Below, piece by piece: positions 19,207 to 29,355 of a DNA stretch of 64,000 nt. Origin of the DNA: an uncultured Candidatus Hydrogenedens sp. Its GTDB lineage: Bacteria; Desulfobacterota_D; UBA1144. The position numbers and the translations under genes are program-made. Positions within the stretch are counted from its first letter, which is position 1. Every line of letters begins with the position of its first letter. The notes under the pieces are model-generated. The model did no database searches, had not been told where the DNA came from, and was given only the letters and a program-made list of their open reading frames with translations. The DNA lies in NCBI GenBank assembly GCA_902609885.1, contig CACLTT010000001.1, positions 124,001 through 188,000 of the forward strand, read 5' to 3'.

Positions 19207-21921
19207 TTAATTAAAATTCAAATATTTACCTGTTATTGATTTTGAATCTTTTATAATTTTTTCTGGTGTTCCAAGTGCAATTATTTTTCCACCATTTTCA
19301 CCACCACCAGGTCCAAGATCTATTATGTGATCTGCAATTTTAATAATATCCATGTTATGCTCTATTATTACTACAGTATTTCCACGGTCTGTAATTATAT
19401 TAAGAGTTTTTATCAGCTTTCTTAAATCATCTACATGGAGACCTACAGAGGGTTCATCAAGAATAAAAACCACATTTTTAGTATTTTTTGAAACTAAATA
19501 TTTTGCAATTTTAATTCTTTGAGATTCACCTCCAGATAAAGTACTTGATGATTGACCTAATTTTAAATAACCTAACCCCACAGAAATTAAAATGTCTAAA
19601 AGTTTTACAATTTTTTCATGTTTATTAAAAAATTTTTTTGATTCATCAATTGTTAAATTTAAAATTTCGAAAATATTTTTCCCGTTGTATCTAATTTTTA
19701 AAATATTATCTTTGAACCTTTTTCCCTTACAAGCTTCACAAATAACTTCAACATCAGCTAAAAATTGCATCTCAATTATTTCTTTTCCTTCACCCTTACA
19801 TACCTCGCATCTTCCGCCTTCAGTATTGAAAGAAAAACTTCCAGGCGTAAGATTTTGATTTTTGGATTCTGGTAATGCTGCCATTAATTTTCTAATTTCA
19901 TCATATATCTTTATGTAACTTGCGGGATTAGATCTAGCACTTTTACCAATTGGTTCTTGGCTAATCATTACAACCTCGTTCACATTCTCCAAACCTTTTA
20001 TTGATTTTATTTCACCTGCATTTTCAAAAGGTCCTCCAAAGTATTTTATGGCATTCCCATAAAAACAATCTTGTATCAAAGAGCTTTTTCCTGACCCTGA
20101 AACACCTGTTATAGCAGTAATTATATTCAAAGGTATATCACAATTTACATTCATTAAATTATTTTTTTTGGCACCTTTTATGGAGATTACTTTATTGAAA
20201 TTTCTTCTTTTTAATGGGACATTAATTTTTTCTTTTCCAAATAAATACTTCGCAGTGATTGATGACTTATTTTTCTTAAGATTACTTATTTTCCCACTAA
20301 ATACTACTTGTCCACCTTCTAAGCCTGCCTTCGGTCCCATTTCTACAATCCAATCAGCTTTTTTAATAATATCTAAATCATGTTCAATCAATAAAATTGT
20401 GTTATCTAAATTTTTTAAATTTTTAATTGTCTTATATAATTTTTCTACATCCATTTGGTGTAATCCTATCGAGGGTTCATCTAAAACATAAAGAGTGTCA
20501 GTTAGCTCTGAACCTAGTTGTTGAGCTAAATTAACCCTTTGAGCCTCTCCTCCTGATAAAGTTCTCGAAAGCCTTGATAAAGATAAATAATTTAAACCCA
20601 CTTCCAGAAGAAAATTAAGCCTTGAGAGAATTTGTTTTAAAGGTTCATCAACTATATCTTTCATACTCTTTTCAACTTTCAAATTGGTAAAAAATTTTTG
20701 TAAATCTGAAATATTCATTTCACATAAATCTTTTATTGTTTTATTTTTGAGTTTAACTTTTGATGCTAATTCTCCGATCCTAGCACCACCACAGTCAGTA
20801 CAATCAAATGGAGACCTAAATTTTGATAACAAAATTCTAATGTGCATCTTATATGATTTAGATTCAAGTCTTTTAAAAATTCCTTTGATACCTTTATAGG
20901 CTTGATCACCATTAACGATAAAATCAATTTCTTTTTTACTAAAATCTTTATATGGCTTATTTAGATCTATATTGTTTATTTCACAAAATTCTACAAATTT
21001 TCTTTTTGCCCAAGAGAGTGAAGGTCTTTCTAAAACCGAAATACAGCCTTTGTTTATAGAAAGATTTCTGTTTTGAACTATTAAGTCCATGTCTGGAAGA
21101 AGAATATTTCCGAATCCTTTGCATGTTTTACATGCACCATCAGGGCTATTGAAAGAAAATTTATTTGGAGACAAGTTTTTGAATTCCTTTAAACAACTGG
21201 GGCAACAAAACTCTTTTTTGTAATCTTGCAAAATAACTTGATCTTCTAAACTAAAAATTGTAATAATCTTGAAGTTTTCATAAGCAATTTCTAATGATTC
21301 AATAACTCTAGACTTGTTCTTGCTATTTATAGATATTGTATCAAAAAGTGGAAAGTCGATAATCTTTTCTTTACTGTCTCCCATAATAACAATTTCTTCA
21401 TTTACAATATGTTCAAATATTCCAATTTTTCTTAAATCAAATTCTTTTAATTTCTTATCATTCTTTCCACAGATATGGACTTTTTTCCCATTGAAATTAT
21501 TTAATAAATTTTCAAATATTTGAGAATTTGATAAATCCTCACATTTGATATTGCATTCAGGGCAATAAATATCTCCGATTTTACTAAATACAACTCGTAG
21601 ATAATCATAAATTTCAGTCATTGTCCCAACAGTTGATCTAGAATTTTTAATGTTATTTCTACTTTCAATACATATTGATGGAGGCAATCCTTCCAGGCTA
21701 GAAAACTCTGGTTTATCAATTTTCTCAAGAAATTGCCTAGCATATGTTGACATTGATTCTAAATATCTTCTTCTACTTTCAGAATGTATGGTATCTAGGG
21801 CTAATGATGATTTGCCAGATCCAGATAATCCCGTGACTACTGACAACGAATACCATGGTATTTCAACGTCAACATTTTTTAAATTATTGCCAGATGCCCC
21901 TTTAAGATGAATCTTTTTCAT
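19207..21921 (-). CDS. uvrA: Excinuclease ABC subunit A
   Basis: A 904-residue damage-recognition ATPase of nucleotide excision repair, slightly shorter than the usual 940. There are two ABC modules. The first has GLSGSGKSSLA near residue 31 and a LSGGEAQR signature; the second has GVSGSGKSSL and LSGGESQR. The zinc modules CPECNIKC ... CPSC and CEVCKGEGKEI ... CEACKG are intact. It is divergent from glyA across 72 bases. Confidence 0.98.
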   Translation of the reverse strand: MKKIHLKGASGNNLKNVDVEIPWYSLSVVTGLSGSGKSSLALDTIHSESRRRYLESMSTYARQFLEKIDKPEFSSLEGLPPSICIESRNNIKNSRSTVGTMTEIYDYLRVVFSKIGDIYCPECNIKCEDLSNSQIFENLLNNFNGKKVHICGKNDKKLKEFDLRKIGIFEHIVNEEIVIMGDSKEKIIDFPLFDTISINSKNKSRVIESLEIAYENFKIITIFSLEDQVILQDYKKEFCCPSCLKEFKNLSPNKFSFNSPDGACKTCKGFGNILLPDMDLIVQNRNLSINKGCISVLERPSLSWAKRKFVEFCEINNIDLNKPYKDFSKKEIDFIVNGDQAYKGIKGIFKRLESKSYKMHIRILLSKFRSPFDCTDCGGARIGELASKVKLKNKTIKDLCEMNISDLQKFFTNLKVEKSMKDIVDEPLKQILSRLNFLLEVGLNYLSLSRLSRTLSGGEAQRVNLAQQLGSELTDTLYVLDEPSIGLHQMDVEKLYKTIKNLKNLDNTILLIEHDLDIIKKADWIVEMGPKAGLEGGQVVFSGKISNLKKNKSSITAKYLFGKEKINVPLKRRNFNKVISIKGAKKNNLMNVNCDIPLNIITAITGVSGSGKSSLIQDCFYGNAIKYFGGPFENAGEIKSIKGLENVNEVVMISQEPIGKSARSNPASYIKIYDEIRKLMAALPESKNQNLTPGSFSFNTEGGRCEVCKGEGKEIIEMQFLADVEVICEACKGKRFKDNILKIRYNGKNIFEILNLTIDESKKFFNKHEKIVKLLDILISVGLGYLKLGQSSSTLSGGESQRIKIAKYLVSKNTKNVVFILDEPSVGLHVDDLRKLIKTLNIITDRGNTVVIIEHNMDIIKIADHIIDLGPGGGENGGKIIALGTPEKIIKDSKSITGKYLNFN

Positions 21922-21954
21922 AATAATTTTATTTTAACTATAATTTTTCATACC

Positions 21955-21982
21955 TTGAATTTTTTTAACAATAGAGTAATTT
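21955..21982 (+). promoter_or_regulatory. Possible glyA promoter
   Basis: The 72-base gap between divergent uvrA and glyA contains TTGAAT (21955-21960), then 16 bases, then TAATTT (21977-21982), 11 bases before the glyA ATG. The 16-base spacing matches the rRNA and tRNA promoters here, but both boxes are imperfect and the region is A/T-rich. Confidence 0.3.
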
Positions 21983-21993
21983 AAATTTATTCT

Positions 21994-23241
21994 ATGGAAT
22001 CCTATAAAACACAAGATCCTGAAGTTTATTCTATCATTAAAGATGAAATTCTTCGCCAAGAGAATGAACTCCAGATGATTGCATCTGAAAATTATGCGAG
22101 TAGAGCAGTTATGGATGCTGTGGGGTCAGTATTAACAAATAAATATGCCGAAGGATATCCTAATAAGAGATATTACGGTGGCTGTAAGCATGTCGATGAG
22201 GCTGAAGAGCTTGCCATATTAAGAGCAAAAAAACTTTTCGGTGCCGAGTCTGTTAATGTTCAACCTCATTCTGGTGCTCAAGCTAATATGGCTGTTTTTC
22301 TTGGTTTCTTAAATCCAGGTGATACAGTACTTGGAATGAGCTTAGACCATGGAGGCCATCTTTCTCATGGTTCTAAAGTTAATTTCTCTGGAAGAATCTA
22401 TAGTTCGGTATTTTATGGCGTAAGAGAAGAAACTTTCTTAATTGATTATGATCAAGTAGAAGAGTTGGCGTTAAAGCATAAGCCAAAACTTATAATAGCT
22501 GGCTGGAGCTCTTACCCAAGAGATTTAGATTACAAGAGATTTCGTGAGATTGCTGATAAATCAGGATCTTTGCTTTTGGCTGATATAGCACACCCATCTG
22601 GTTTAATAGCTGCAGGATTATATTCTGATCCAATACCCCATTGTGACTTTGTTACATCAACCACGCACAAAACACTTAGAGGTCCAAGGGGTGGAATAAT
22701 AATGATGAAGGAAGAACATTCAAAGATTATTAATAGTAGAGTTTTCCCTGGTACTCAAGGAGGACCCTTGATGAATTCAATAGTTGCAAAAGCAATCGCT
22801 TTCAAAGAAGCATTGGACGACTCATTCAAAGATTATCAAAAGCAGGTATTAATTAACTCAAGACGATTGGCTGAGATTTTAATGAAAAATGGTTTTAATT
22901 GTATTACTGGTGGAACAGATACACACCTCGTTTTACTGGATTTAAGAGATTCTGGTTTTACGGGCAAAGATGCTGAGAAAGCTTTATCAGATGCAGGTAT
23001 TACCACAAATAAGAATGCTATACCTTTCGATCCACAACCACCTGCAATAGCCTCGGGGGTGAGGATTGGAACTCCTGGAGTGACAACTAGAGGCATGAAA
23101 GAGGAAGAAATTGATATAATTGGTGAATTAATTGTTGAAGCAATAAAGAATGGTGAAAATCAAGAAGTTTTGATTTCTTGTAAGAAAAGAGTTAATGATC
23201 TGTGTTCAAGATTTCCAATATATAAAGATTTACTTATTTGA
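21994..23241 (+). CDS. glyA: Serine hydroxymethyltransferase
   Basis: A 415-residue PLP enzyme converting serine and THF to glycine and methylene-THF. The signatures [29 protein letters not shown] and [12 protein letters not shown] are clear, and the PLP-lysine motif reads [14 protein letters not shown]. Length is normal. It leads a plus-strand run glyA-nrdR-tatD-pdxA; the glyA-nrdR pairing is common in bacteria. Confidence 0.98.
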   Translation: MESYKTQDPEVYSIIKDEILRQENELQMIASENYASRAVMDAVGSVLTNKYAEGYPNKRYYGGCKHVDEAEELAILRAKKLFGAESVNVQPHSGAQANMAVFLGFLNPGDTVLGMSLDHGGHLSHGSKVNFSGRIYSSVFYGVREETFLIDYDQVEELALKHKPKLIIAGWSSYPRDLDYKRFREIADKSGSLLLADIAHPSGLIAAGLYSDPIPHCDFVTSTTHKTLRGPRGGIIMMKEEHSKIINSRVFPGTQGGPLMNSIVAKAIAFKEALDDSFKDYQKQVLINSRRLAEILMKNGFNCITGGTDTHLVLLDLRDSGFTGKDAEKALSDAGITTNKNAIPFDPQPPAIASGVRIGTPGVTTRGMKEEEIDIIGELIVEAIKNGENQEVLISCKKRVNDLCSRFPIYKDLLI

Positions 23242-23278
23242 TTTGTCTAATTTAAAAGAATTTATGATAATATGAAAT

Positions 23279-23743
23279 ATGTTTTGCGATGATGAAAAAT
23301 GTAAAGGCCGATATGTTGGTTCCAGAGTTATAGATTCACGTCAAAGTGCTGATAAGATGTCTATTAGAAGGAGACGAGAATGTACTGAATGTGGAAAAAG
23401 ATTTACAACTCATGAAAGATTAGAAGAATTTGAATTAATTGTTATCAAAAAAGATGGTTCAACTCAGGAATATGATAAGTCTAAGATTGTCTCTGGGATG
23501 TTGAGAGCTTGTGAAAAAAGGCCAGTCAGTATTAACCAGATTGAAAACATTGTTTTTTTAATTGAAAAGAATTTAATAGATTCTGGTAAAAGAGAAGTAA
23601 CAACGACTGATATTGGCGATTCTGTAATTAGACATTTATATGAAATAGATCAAGTTGCATATATAAGATTTGCTTCAGTTTATAGATCTTTTGATGATTT
23701 AAGTGAATTTTTGAGCGAATTAAATAGTATTTTAAAAAAATAA
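23279..23743 (+). CDS. nrdR: Transcriptional repressor NrdR with an unusual zinc ribbon
   Basis: A 154-residue ATP-cone regulator that represses ribonucleotide reductase genes when dATP is high. The RRRRECTECGKRFTTHER segment and the ATP-cone (VIKKDGSTQEYDKSKI ... ACEKRPVS) are standard, as is VAYIRFASVYRSF. The first zinc knuckle is odd: the usual MxCPxC is MFCDDEKC, giving Cys-x4-Cys, and the stretch before VIDSR is two residues longer. The second CxxC is normal. The ATG at 23279 is the only sensible start. Confidence 0.92.
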   Translation: MFCDDEKCKGRYVGSRVIDSRQSADKMSIRRRRECTECGKRFTTHERLEEFELIVIKKDGSTQEYDKSKIVSGMLRACEKRPVSINQIENIVFLIEKNLIDSGKREVTTTDIGDSVIRHLYEIDQVAYIRFASVYRSFDDLSEFLSELNSILKK

Positions 23744-23744
23744 T

Positions 23745-24494
23745 ATGTTGATAGATACGCATTCACATTTAGATTTAGAAGAAGATATACCAAGTTTGTT
23801 AGAAAAATGTGAGAAAAATTTAGTTACTAAAATAATTTCCATATCTACAGATTTAGAAAGCTCAAAAAAAAATGTAGAAATTGCATCAAATTTTAAAAAT
23901 ATTTTTTCTAGTGTTGGATTTCATCCTGGAAGTGTTAAAAATGCGTCAAAAGATTTAAATTGTATTGAGAAGTTAGGGCTTGATGAAAATTGTAAAGCTA
24001 TAGGCGAAATTGGATTAGATTACTTCTATGAGGGATATGATAAAGATCTGCAATTTGAATTCTTTGACAATCAAGTATCTATTTCTGAAAAACTTAACAA
24101 ACCTTTTGTTATTCATTGTAGGCAAGCTTATAAAGATGCTATCGATTTTCTTAAATTTAAAAATCCGAAAGTTCAATTTGTTTTTCATTGCTTTACAGAA
24201 GATTATGATACTGCAAAAAAAGTATTAGATTTAGGGGGGCTAATTTCATTCACTGGGATAATAACATTTAAGAAATCTTACGATTTAAGAGAAGTGGTTA
24301 AAAAAATTCCAATTGATACTTTTATGATAGAGACAGATTCTCCATATTTATCGCCTGAACCAAACAGGGGGAAAAAGAATAATTCATCAAATTTAATATA
24401 TATAGCAGAATGTATAGCAGATACTTTAAATAGACCTTTTGAAAAAACTGCTGAACAAATTAGATTAAATTCTGTTAAATTTTTTAATATATGA
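23745..24494 (+). CDS. tatD: TatD-family metal-dependent deoxyribonuclease
   Basis: A 249-residue TIM-barrel hydrolase of the TatD family, linked to DNA repair exonuclease activity. The metal ligands are in IDTHSHLD, the GEIGLDYF glutamate, FVIHCRQAYKDA, QFVFHCF and the ETDSPYLSPEPNRGKKN block. It begins one base after the nrdR stop and overlaps the pdxA start by 4 bases, so the three genes are tightly coupled. Confidence 0.94.
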   Translation: MLIDTHSHLDLEEDIPSLLEKCEKNLVTKIISISTDLESSKKNVEIASNFKNIFSSVGFHPGSVKNASKDLNCIEKLGLDENCKAIGEIGLDYFYEGYDKDLQFEFFDNQVSISEKLNKPFVIHCRQAYKDAIDFLKFKNPKVQFVFHCFTEDYDTAKKVLDLGGLISFTGIITFKKSYDLREVVKKIPIDTFMIETDSPYLSPEPNRGKKNNSSNLIYIAECIADTLNRPFEKTAEQIRLNSVKFFNI

Positions 24495-25408
24495 AAAAAA
24501 ATTCTATAGCAATAACAATTGGTGATTATAATGGCATTGGACCTAAATGTGTTGAGCTCGCTTTAAAGAAATTGAATTTGAAGAAGAATAAAATTTTTGT
24601 TATAGGTGATAATGAAATTTTTGATAAATTAAAATTTCCTAAAAACGAAAATATAGAGTTAATTAACATAGGAAATAAAATCCGTTTTAATCCAGGCAAA
24701 CCAACAAAATCTTCTGGCTTAGCATCTTTAAAATATATTAATGAAGCAATTAAGATGATTAAAAATAATGATGTATCAAGAATTGTCACAGCGCCTATAA
24801 GTAAAGAAGCTATACAAAAAGCGGGATCAAAATTCAAGGGACATACAGACTTATTTGAAGATAGATTTGGTTGTAATAATGTAATCATGGCTTTTTGGTC
24901 TAAAAAAATTAAAGTTTCTTTGTCTACAATTCATATTCCTATTAAAAATGTTGTCAAAGATTTAAATAATGAAAAACTTTTTACTCAATTGGAGTCTATT
25001 GACTATAATTTTACGAAAATATTGAGAAGAAAGCCAAGAATTGCATTATGTGCCATAAATCCTCATGTTTCCGAAAACGGTGCTATAGGTGATGAAGATT
25101 TAAAAATTACGGTGCCGGCTGCAAATAGGGCAAGGAAGAAAGGTATTAAGCTCCATGGACCATTTTCTGCTGATACACTTTTTTCTAAAAATAATATTAG
25201 ATATTTTGATGTTTTTCATGCAATTTATCATGATCAAGGTCTGATACCTTTTAAAATGATATCTTTTGAAAAAGGCGTAAATTTTACATTAAACCTTCCT
25301 TTTATAAGGACATCTCCTGATCATGGTACGGCATATGATATAGCTTGGCATAAAAAGCCAAATTTTTTTAGTATGGTTGAGGCTATTAAATTAGCTATTA
25401 AATTATGA
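24491..25408 (+). CDS. pdxA: 4-hydroxythreonine-4-phosphate dehydrogenase
   Basis: A 305-residue NAD enzyme of the DXP-dependent vitamin B6 pathway. The start ITIGDYNGIGPKCVELAL, TAPISKEAIQKAGSKFKGHTD and the metal-binding histidines in FHAIYHDQGLIPFK and TSPDHGTAYDIA are present. It is slightly shorter than the usual 320-330. It overlaps tatD and ends 3 bases before the convergent ftsK stop. The product, PLP, is the cofactor of GlyA at the head of the run. Confidence 0.94.
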   Translation: MKKNSIAITIGDYNGIGPKCVELALKKLNLKKNKIFVIGDNEIFDKLKFPKNENIELINIGNKIRFNPGKPTKSSGLASLKYINEAIKMIKNNDVSRIVTAPISKEAIQKAGSKFKGHTDLFEDRFGCNNVIMAFWSKKIKVSLSTIHIPIKNVVKDLNNEKLFTQLESIDYNFTKILRRKPRIALCAINPHVSENGAIGDEDLKITVPAANRARKKGIKLHGPFSADTLFSKNNIRYFDVFHAIYHDQGLIPFKMISFEKGVNFTLNLPFIRTSPDHGTAYDIAWHKKPNFFSMVEAIKLAIKL

Positions 25409-25411
25409 ATT

Positions 25412-27526
25412 TTATATGTTTACTTTTCTAGGCTTGCCCGCTGATTCTTGTTCACCAACTATTCCTTCGCGTTCCATCATTTCAATTATATTTGCAGCCC
25501 TGTTATATCCTATTTTTAACCTTCTTTGAACCATTGAGATAGAAGCTTGTTTGGTCTGGATTACTATCTCAAGAGCCTGATCATAAAGGGGATCTTTATT
25601 AACGTTTATATCATCATTATCTATAGATTCCTCTGGAATTTTTGTTATTTCATTATTATAATCGGGAGGACTTTGGTCTTTTAAATGTGACGATATATTT
25701 TCTCTTTCTAAATCCGATATGATTGACCCTTGAATCCTAATCAAGTTATTGGGCGGCTGCAGCAGTAGCATATCCCCTTTACCCAATAATTCTTCCGCTC
25801 CTGATGAGTCTAGTATAATCCTAGAATCAGTTTTTGATGAAACTGCAAATGAAATTCTAGCTGGAAAATTTGCTTTAATTAGCCCCGCAACGACATCAGC
25901 TGATGGTCTTTGACTAGCAACTATCAAATGTATACCAGCGGCTCTTGCCATTTGCGATAATCTTGTAATCGATTCTTTTATTTCACTTGGGGCAACAAAC
26001 ATTAAATCTGCAAGTTCATCTATTATAATTACTATGTAAGGAAGTATATCAGTAGAAGGATTATAGTCTTGATTCTTTTGAACCTTTTCATTGTAGGAAT
26101 CAATGTCACGAACACCTATATCAGATAATAGTTTATATCTAGTTTCCATTTCTTTTACAGCCCATTTTAATGCTGCCGCAGATTTTTTAGGATCAGTTAC
26201 TACTGGATGAAGGAGGTGAGGAATATCTTCATATCCCGAAAGTTCAAGCATTTTGGGATCAATCATTATGAATCGTAAATCTTGAGGGGTTGCTTTGAAT
26301 AGCATACTTGTGATTATACTATGCAAAAAAACACTCTTCCCCGAGCCTGTAGTACCAGCAATCATTAAATGGGGTGCTTTCTTTAAATCCATAAATTTTG
26401 GTGTACCTGATATATCTTTTCCTAATGATAAAAAAATAGGGCTATTGTCTTTCATAAAGATATCTTTTGATAAAAGCTCTTTAAGATAAACAGTCTCTCT
26501 ATTATCATTTGGTACCTCGATGCCAACTACATCTTTTCCTGGAATTGGAGCAATTATTCTTACTCTTGTTGCCTTTAATGCCATTGCTAAGTCATCAGAC
26601 AAAGATGCAATTTTGTTTATTTTTGTCCCTGCCTCTGGCTTATATTCGTACATAGTTATTACTGGACCAGGTTTAATTTCAGTAATTTTTCCACTAATAC
26701 CGAAATTCAATAGCTTATCTTCTATCCCTTTAGCTTTTTCAATAGCAATATTTTTATCGTACGGAATTTTAGGTCCCTTTGGGTCTTCCAAAAGGTTCAA
26801 GTCTGGTAGAGTAAAATCCATATATTTCTTTTTTTTCTTTTTTTCGTCATTATCTATCGGTTCCGTTAGATCATTAAATTTTTTATCTAATATTTTATTT
26901 TCAGTAGTTTTTTGATTCTCTTTATCGATATTTATAGTAATTTCGTCATTCATTCCTAAATTATTTTCTTTTACTTTTTCTTTAATTTTCAATTTTGTCA
27001 TTCTGAATATTATATTTTTTAAAATTTTAAAAATATCTTCATTTAATTGTTTTAGAGAGAAAATTAATATAAAAACATAAAAAAATGTTGTTCCTATACT
27101 TCCAGAAATATTAGTAACTAAATAAGAAGAAATTTTATATGGAATTAGTCCTATAAATTCATGATTGTCAAAAAAAGCTATATATTTTCTAAAAAGAAAA
27201 ATTAATCCACTCGATGATAAAGAAAGTAAAAAAATAAAAAAAATTTTTTTTGGGAGATCTTTTTTATTATTTTTGTAGAAATAATTTAATGATTTTTTGA
27301 TAAAATAAAGGGATATGAATAAACCACAAAATCCAAAAAAATAATAAAACTTTGATCCCAATAAAGAGCCATATAATCCTAAAATTGATTTTTTATCAGA
27401 AATTCCAAATACTTCTATAATAATTCCAAGGCTAATAATTAAAAAAATTAATAAAATAAAAATTACCAATAAATATATAGGTACTTGTTTAAAAAAATTA
27501 GTTAATTTCTCTTTAATCTTTATCAT
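25412..27526 (-). CDS. ftsK: DNA translocase FtsK
   Basis: A 704-residue septal DNA pump that segregates chromosome termini and activates XerCD. The N-terminal third has four hydrophobic spans (about residues 15-40, 55-75, 92-112, 140-162). A short charged linker follows, then the motor domain with Walker A AGTTGSGKSVFLHS and Walker B IVIIIDELADLM, plus ARAAGIHLIVASQRPSADV. The C-terminal gamma domain (QRRLKIGYNRAANIIEMMEREGIV) reads KOPS sequences. The linker is short compared with the E. coli protein. Confidence 0.97.
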   Translation of the reverse strand: MIKIKEKLTNFFKQVPIYLLVIFILLIFLIISLGIIIEVFGISDKKSILGLYGSLLGSKFYYFFGFCGLFISLYFIKKSLNYFYKNNKKDLPKKIFFIFLLSLSSSGLIFLFRKYIAFFDNHEFIGLIPYKISSYLVTNISGSIGTTFFYVFILIFSLKQLNEDIFKILKNIIFRMTKLKIKEKVKENNLGMNDEITINIDKENQKTTENKILDKKFNDLTEPIDNDEKKKKKKYMDFTLPDLNLLEDPKGPKIPYDKNIAIEKAKGIEDKLLNFGISGKITEIKPGPVITMYEYKPEAGTKINKIASLSDDLAMALKATRVRIIAPIPGKDVVGIEVPNDNRETVYLKELLSKDIFMKDNSPIFLSLGKDISGTPKFMDLKKAPHLMIAGTTGSGKSVFLHSIITSMLFKATPQDLRFIMIDPKMLELSGYEDIPHLLHPVVTDPKKSAAALKWAVKEMETRYKLLSDIGVRDIDSYNEKVQKNQDYNPSTDILPYIVIIIDELADLMFVAPSEIKESITRLSQMARAAGIHLIVASQRPSADVVAGLIKANFPARISFAVSSKTDSRIILDSSGAEELLGKGDMLLLQPPNNLIRIQGSIISDLERENISSHLKDQSPPDYNNEITKIPEESIDNDDINVNKDPLYDQALEIVIQTKQASISMVQRRLKIGYNRAANIIEMMEREGIVGEQESAGKPRKVNI

Positions 27527-27612
27527 TTAGTTTTAGTATGAAAATAGCGAAGACTAAAAAATAAGTCAAATATAATTTTTATTAATATTATTTTTGAAGT
27601 AGAATAAAAAAA

Positions 27613-28656
27613 ATGCTATATAATTTATTAAAACCTATAATATGGCAAATTAATCCTGAAATAGCTCATGATATTGTTATAAAACTTTTAAAAAATAATA
27701 TTGTCAATTTATTTCTAAAATCAAAACCTAATGAAATACTTAAATGTAAATTAGGCAACATCGAGTTACCTTCTCCCATAGGTTTAGCGGCAGGATTCGA
27801 TAAAAATTTTGAAGTATTTGATAAAATGTTTAATTTAGGATTTGGGTTTGTTGAAGCTGGAACCGTAACACCTCTACCTCAGTCAGGAAATGAGAAGCCT
27901 AGGATTTTTAGGCTTCAAGAAGATGAAGCTCTAATTAATAGATTGGGTTTCAATAATAAAGGCTTGTCAGTCATTAAAGACAATATATTGTCTAAATATA
28001 GCAGGTTCATATCTCACAAATTAGGAGCAAACATTGGTCCGAATAAAGATTCGACTAATAGAATTGGTGATTATGTAACTTGTTATAATTCCTTAGTGAA
28101 GTTTACTGACTATATAACAGTCAATATTTCATCGCCTAACACGCCTGGTCTCAGAAATTTTGAAAATAAAGAAATTGATGATCTTCTTAATGAATTAAGT
28201 AGAAATAGGCAAAATAGTAAAAGTATTTTTATTAAAATATCCCCTGACTTAGAGAGAAATGATCTTGAGGAATCTATAAATAAAATATTGAACTATGGAA
28301 TGGATGGAGTTGTTCTTACAAATACTTCAATAGCAAGACCTCAATATTTACAGTCAAAATTTTCATCTGAAAAAGGTGGATTATCAGGGAAGCCACTGCA
28401 AGATAAATCTCGTGAATCAATTTCTATAGCATTTAAAATTACTCAAAATCAAATCCCTATAATAGGTGTAGGCGGTATTTTTGACCATAATGATGTGATA
28501 AATTCTTTAAAGGCAGGAGCCAGTGCCGTACAAATATATACTGGTTTAATATATAGAGGCCCAGGCATAGCTCGTAATATCAATGATGAATTAGTAAATT
28601 ATTTAAGAATAAACGGACTTAAAAATATTTCAGAATTAATTGGTATTAATCATTAG
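27613..28656 (+). CDS. pyrD: Dihydroorotate dehydrogenase (quinone), class 2
   Basis: A 347-residue FMN enzyme of pyrimidine synthesis that passes electrons to quinone at the membrane. The N-terminal amphipathic stretch (YNLLKPIIWQINPEIAHDIV) is the class 2 membrane-binding region. PIGLAAGFDKNFE, NRLGFNNKG, the catalytic serine in NISSPNTPGLRN and the C-terminal FMN phosphate loop (GVGGIFDHND, GASAVQIYTGLIYRGPG) are clear. Its 3' end overlaps the convergent SDR gene by 21 bases. Confidence 0.97.
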   Translation: MLYNLLKPIIWQINPEIAHDIVIKLLKNNIVNLFLKSKPNEILKCKLGNIELPSPIGLAAGFDKNFEVFDKMFNLGFGFVEAGTVTPLPQSGNEKPRIFRLQEDEALINRLGFNNKGLSVIKDNILSKYSRFISHKLGANIGPNKDSTNRIGDYVTCYNSLVKFTDYITVNISSPNTPGLRNFENKEIDDLLNELSRNRQNSKSIFIKISPDLERNDLEESINKILNYGMDGVVLTNTSIARPQYLQSKFSSEKGGLSGKPLQDKSRESISIAFKITQNQIPIIGVGGIFDHNDVINSLKAGASAVQIYTGLIYRGPGIARNINDELVNYLRINGLKNISELIGINH

Positions 28657-29355
28657 TTTTTCACCATTATCAATATTGAAAATTTGACCGTTTATTTTTT
28701 TATTTTTAATAATATAATCAATAATATTTAAAATTGCCGATATTCCTTCTTCTGACTTATAATTTTTTTTATATAAGTTTTTAATTTTTTTATTATTAGG
28801 CTTTAGTACCGGCCCCAAGTTGATGGAATTCATTCTAACGCTATTTTTTAGATTTTTTGAAAATGTTCTAGTGAGCGCATCAAGCCCCATTTTAGAAATT
28901 ATATAACTACTGAATTTTGTCCATTGATTCGTTAAACAAACAGCATCTCCAATATTTATAATATTCCCCGATGATTTTTTAATCATATGCTCGCTTATAT
29001 GCTTAGACAAAAGAATCGGAGAAATTAAATTAATATTTAAATTTTTTAGTATTATATTATCCGAATTCTTATCCTCAATAAAAATTGATGCATTATTAAT
29101 TAGTAAATCGATTGTGCCAAATTTTTTTATGCATTGATTTGAAAATTTTTTAATATTATTAATGTTATTAAAATCATATTTTATAATTTTCGAGGTTATA
29201 CCATGCTCAAACAATAATTTTTTTAAATTTTTTGCATCGTTAGCACTTTGATTATAATGAATAAGTGGCTGATAGTTATTATTAGCAAGATGTATTACTA
29301 TCTCTCTGCCTATTCGCTTAGCACTACCAGTTACCAGAGCTATTTTTTTATTCAT
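28636..29355 (-). CDS. Pteridine-reductase-like SDR (FolM/PTR1 type)
   Basis: A 239-residue short-chain dehydrogenase. The cofactor motif is VTGSAKRIG, with the Arg in TGxxxRxG that marks pteridine reductases. The usual catalytic serine is replaced by aspartate in NIGDAVCLTNQ, as in PTR1 and FolM, and the YIISK pair completes the active site. The INNASIFIEDK and FNIDNGEKL ends also resemble FolM. The likely activity is NADPH reduction of dihydropterins (monapterin, biopterin or dihydrofolate). It is the last gene of the parA-to-SDR run and overlaps the JAMM gene by 8 bases. The exact substrate is inference. Confidence 0.72.
   Translation of the reverse strand: MNKKIALVTGSAKRIGREIVIHLANNNYQPLIHYNQSANDAKNLKKLLFEHGITSKIIKYDFNNINNIKKFSNQCIKKFGTIDLLINNASIFIEDKNSDNIILKNLNINLISPILLSKHISEHMIKKSSGNIINIGDAVCLTNQWTKFSSYIISKMGLDALTRTFSKNLKNSVRMNSINLGPVLKPNNKKIKNLYKKNYKSEEGISAILNIIDYIIKNKKINGQIFNIDNGEKLMINTN

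Noticed and set aside
26295..26915. Two plus-strand frames across ftsK
   Set aside because: They are antisense to the FtsK motor domain, without motifs or ribosome-binding sites.
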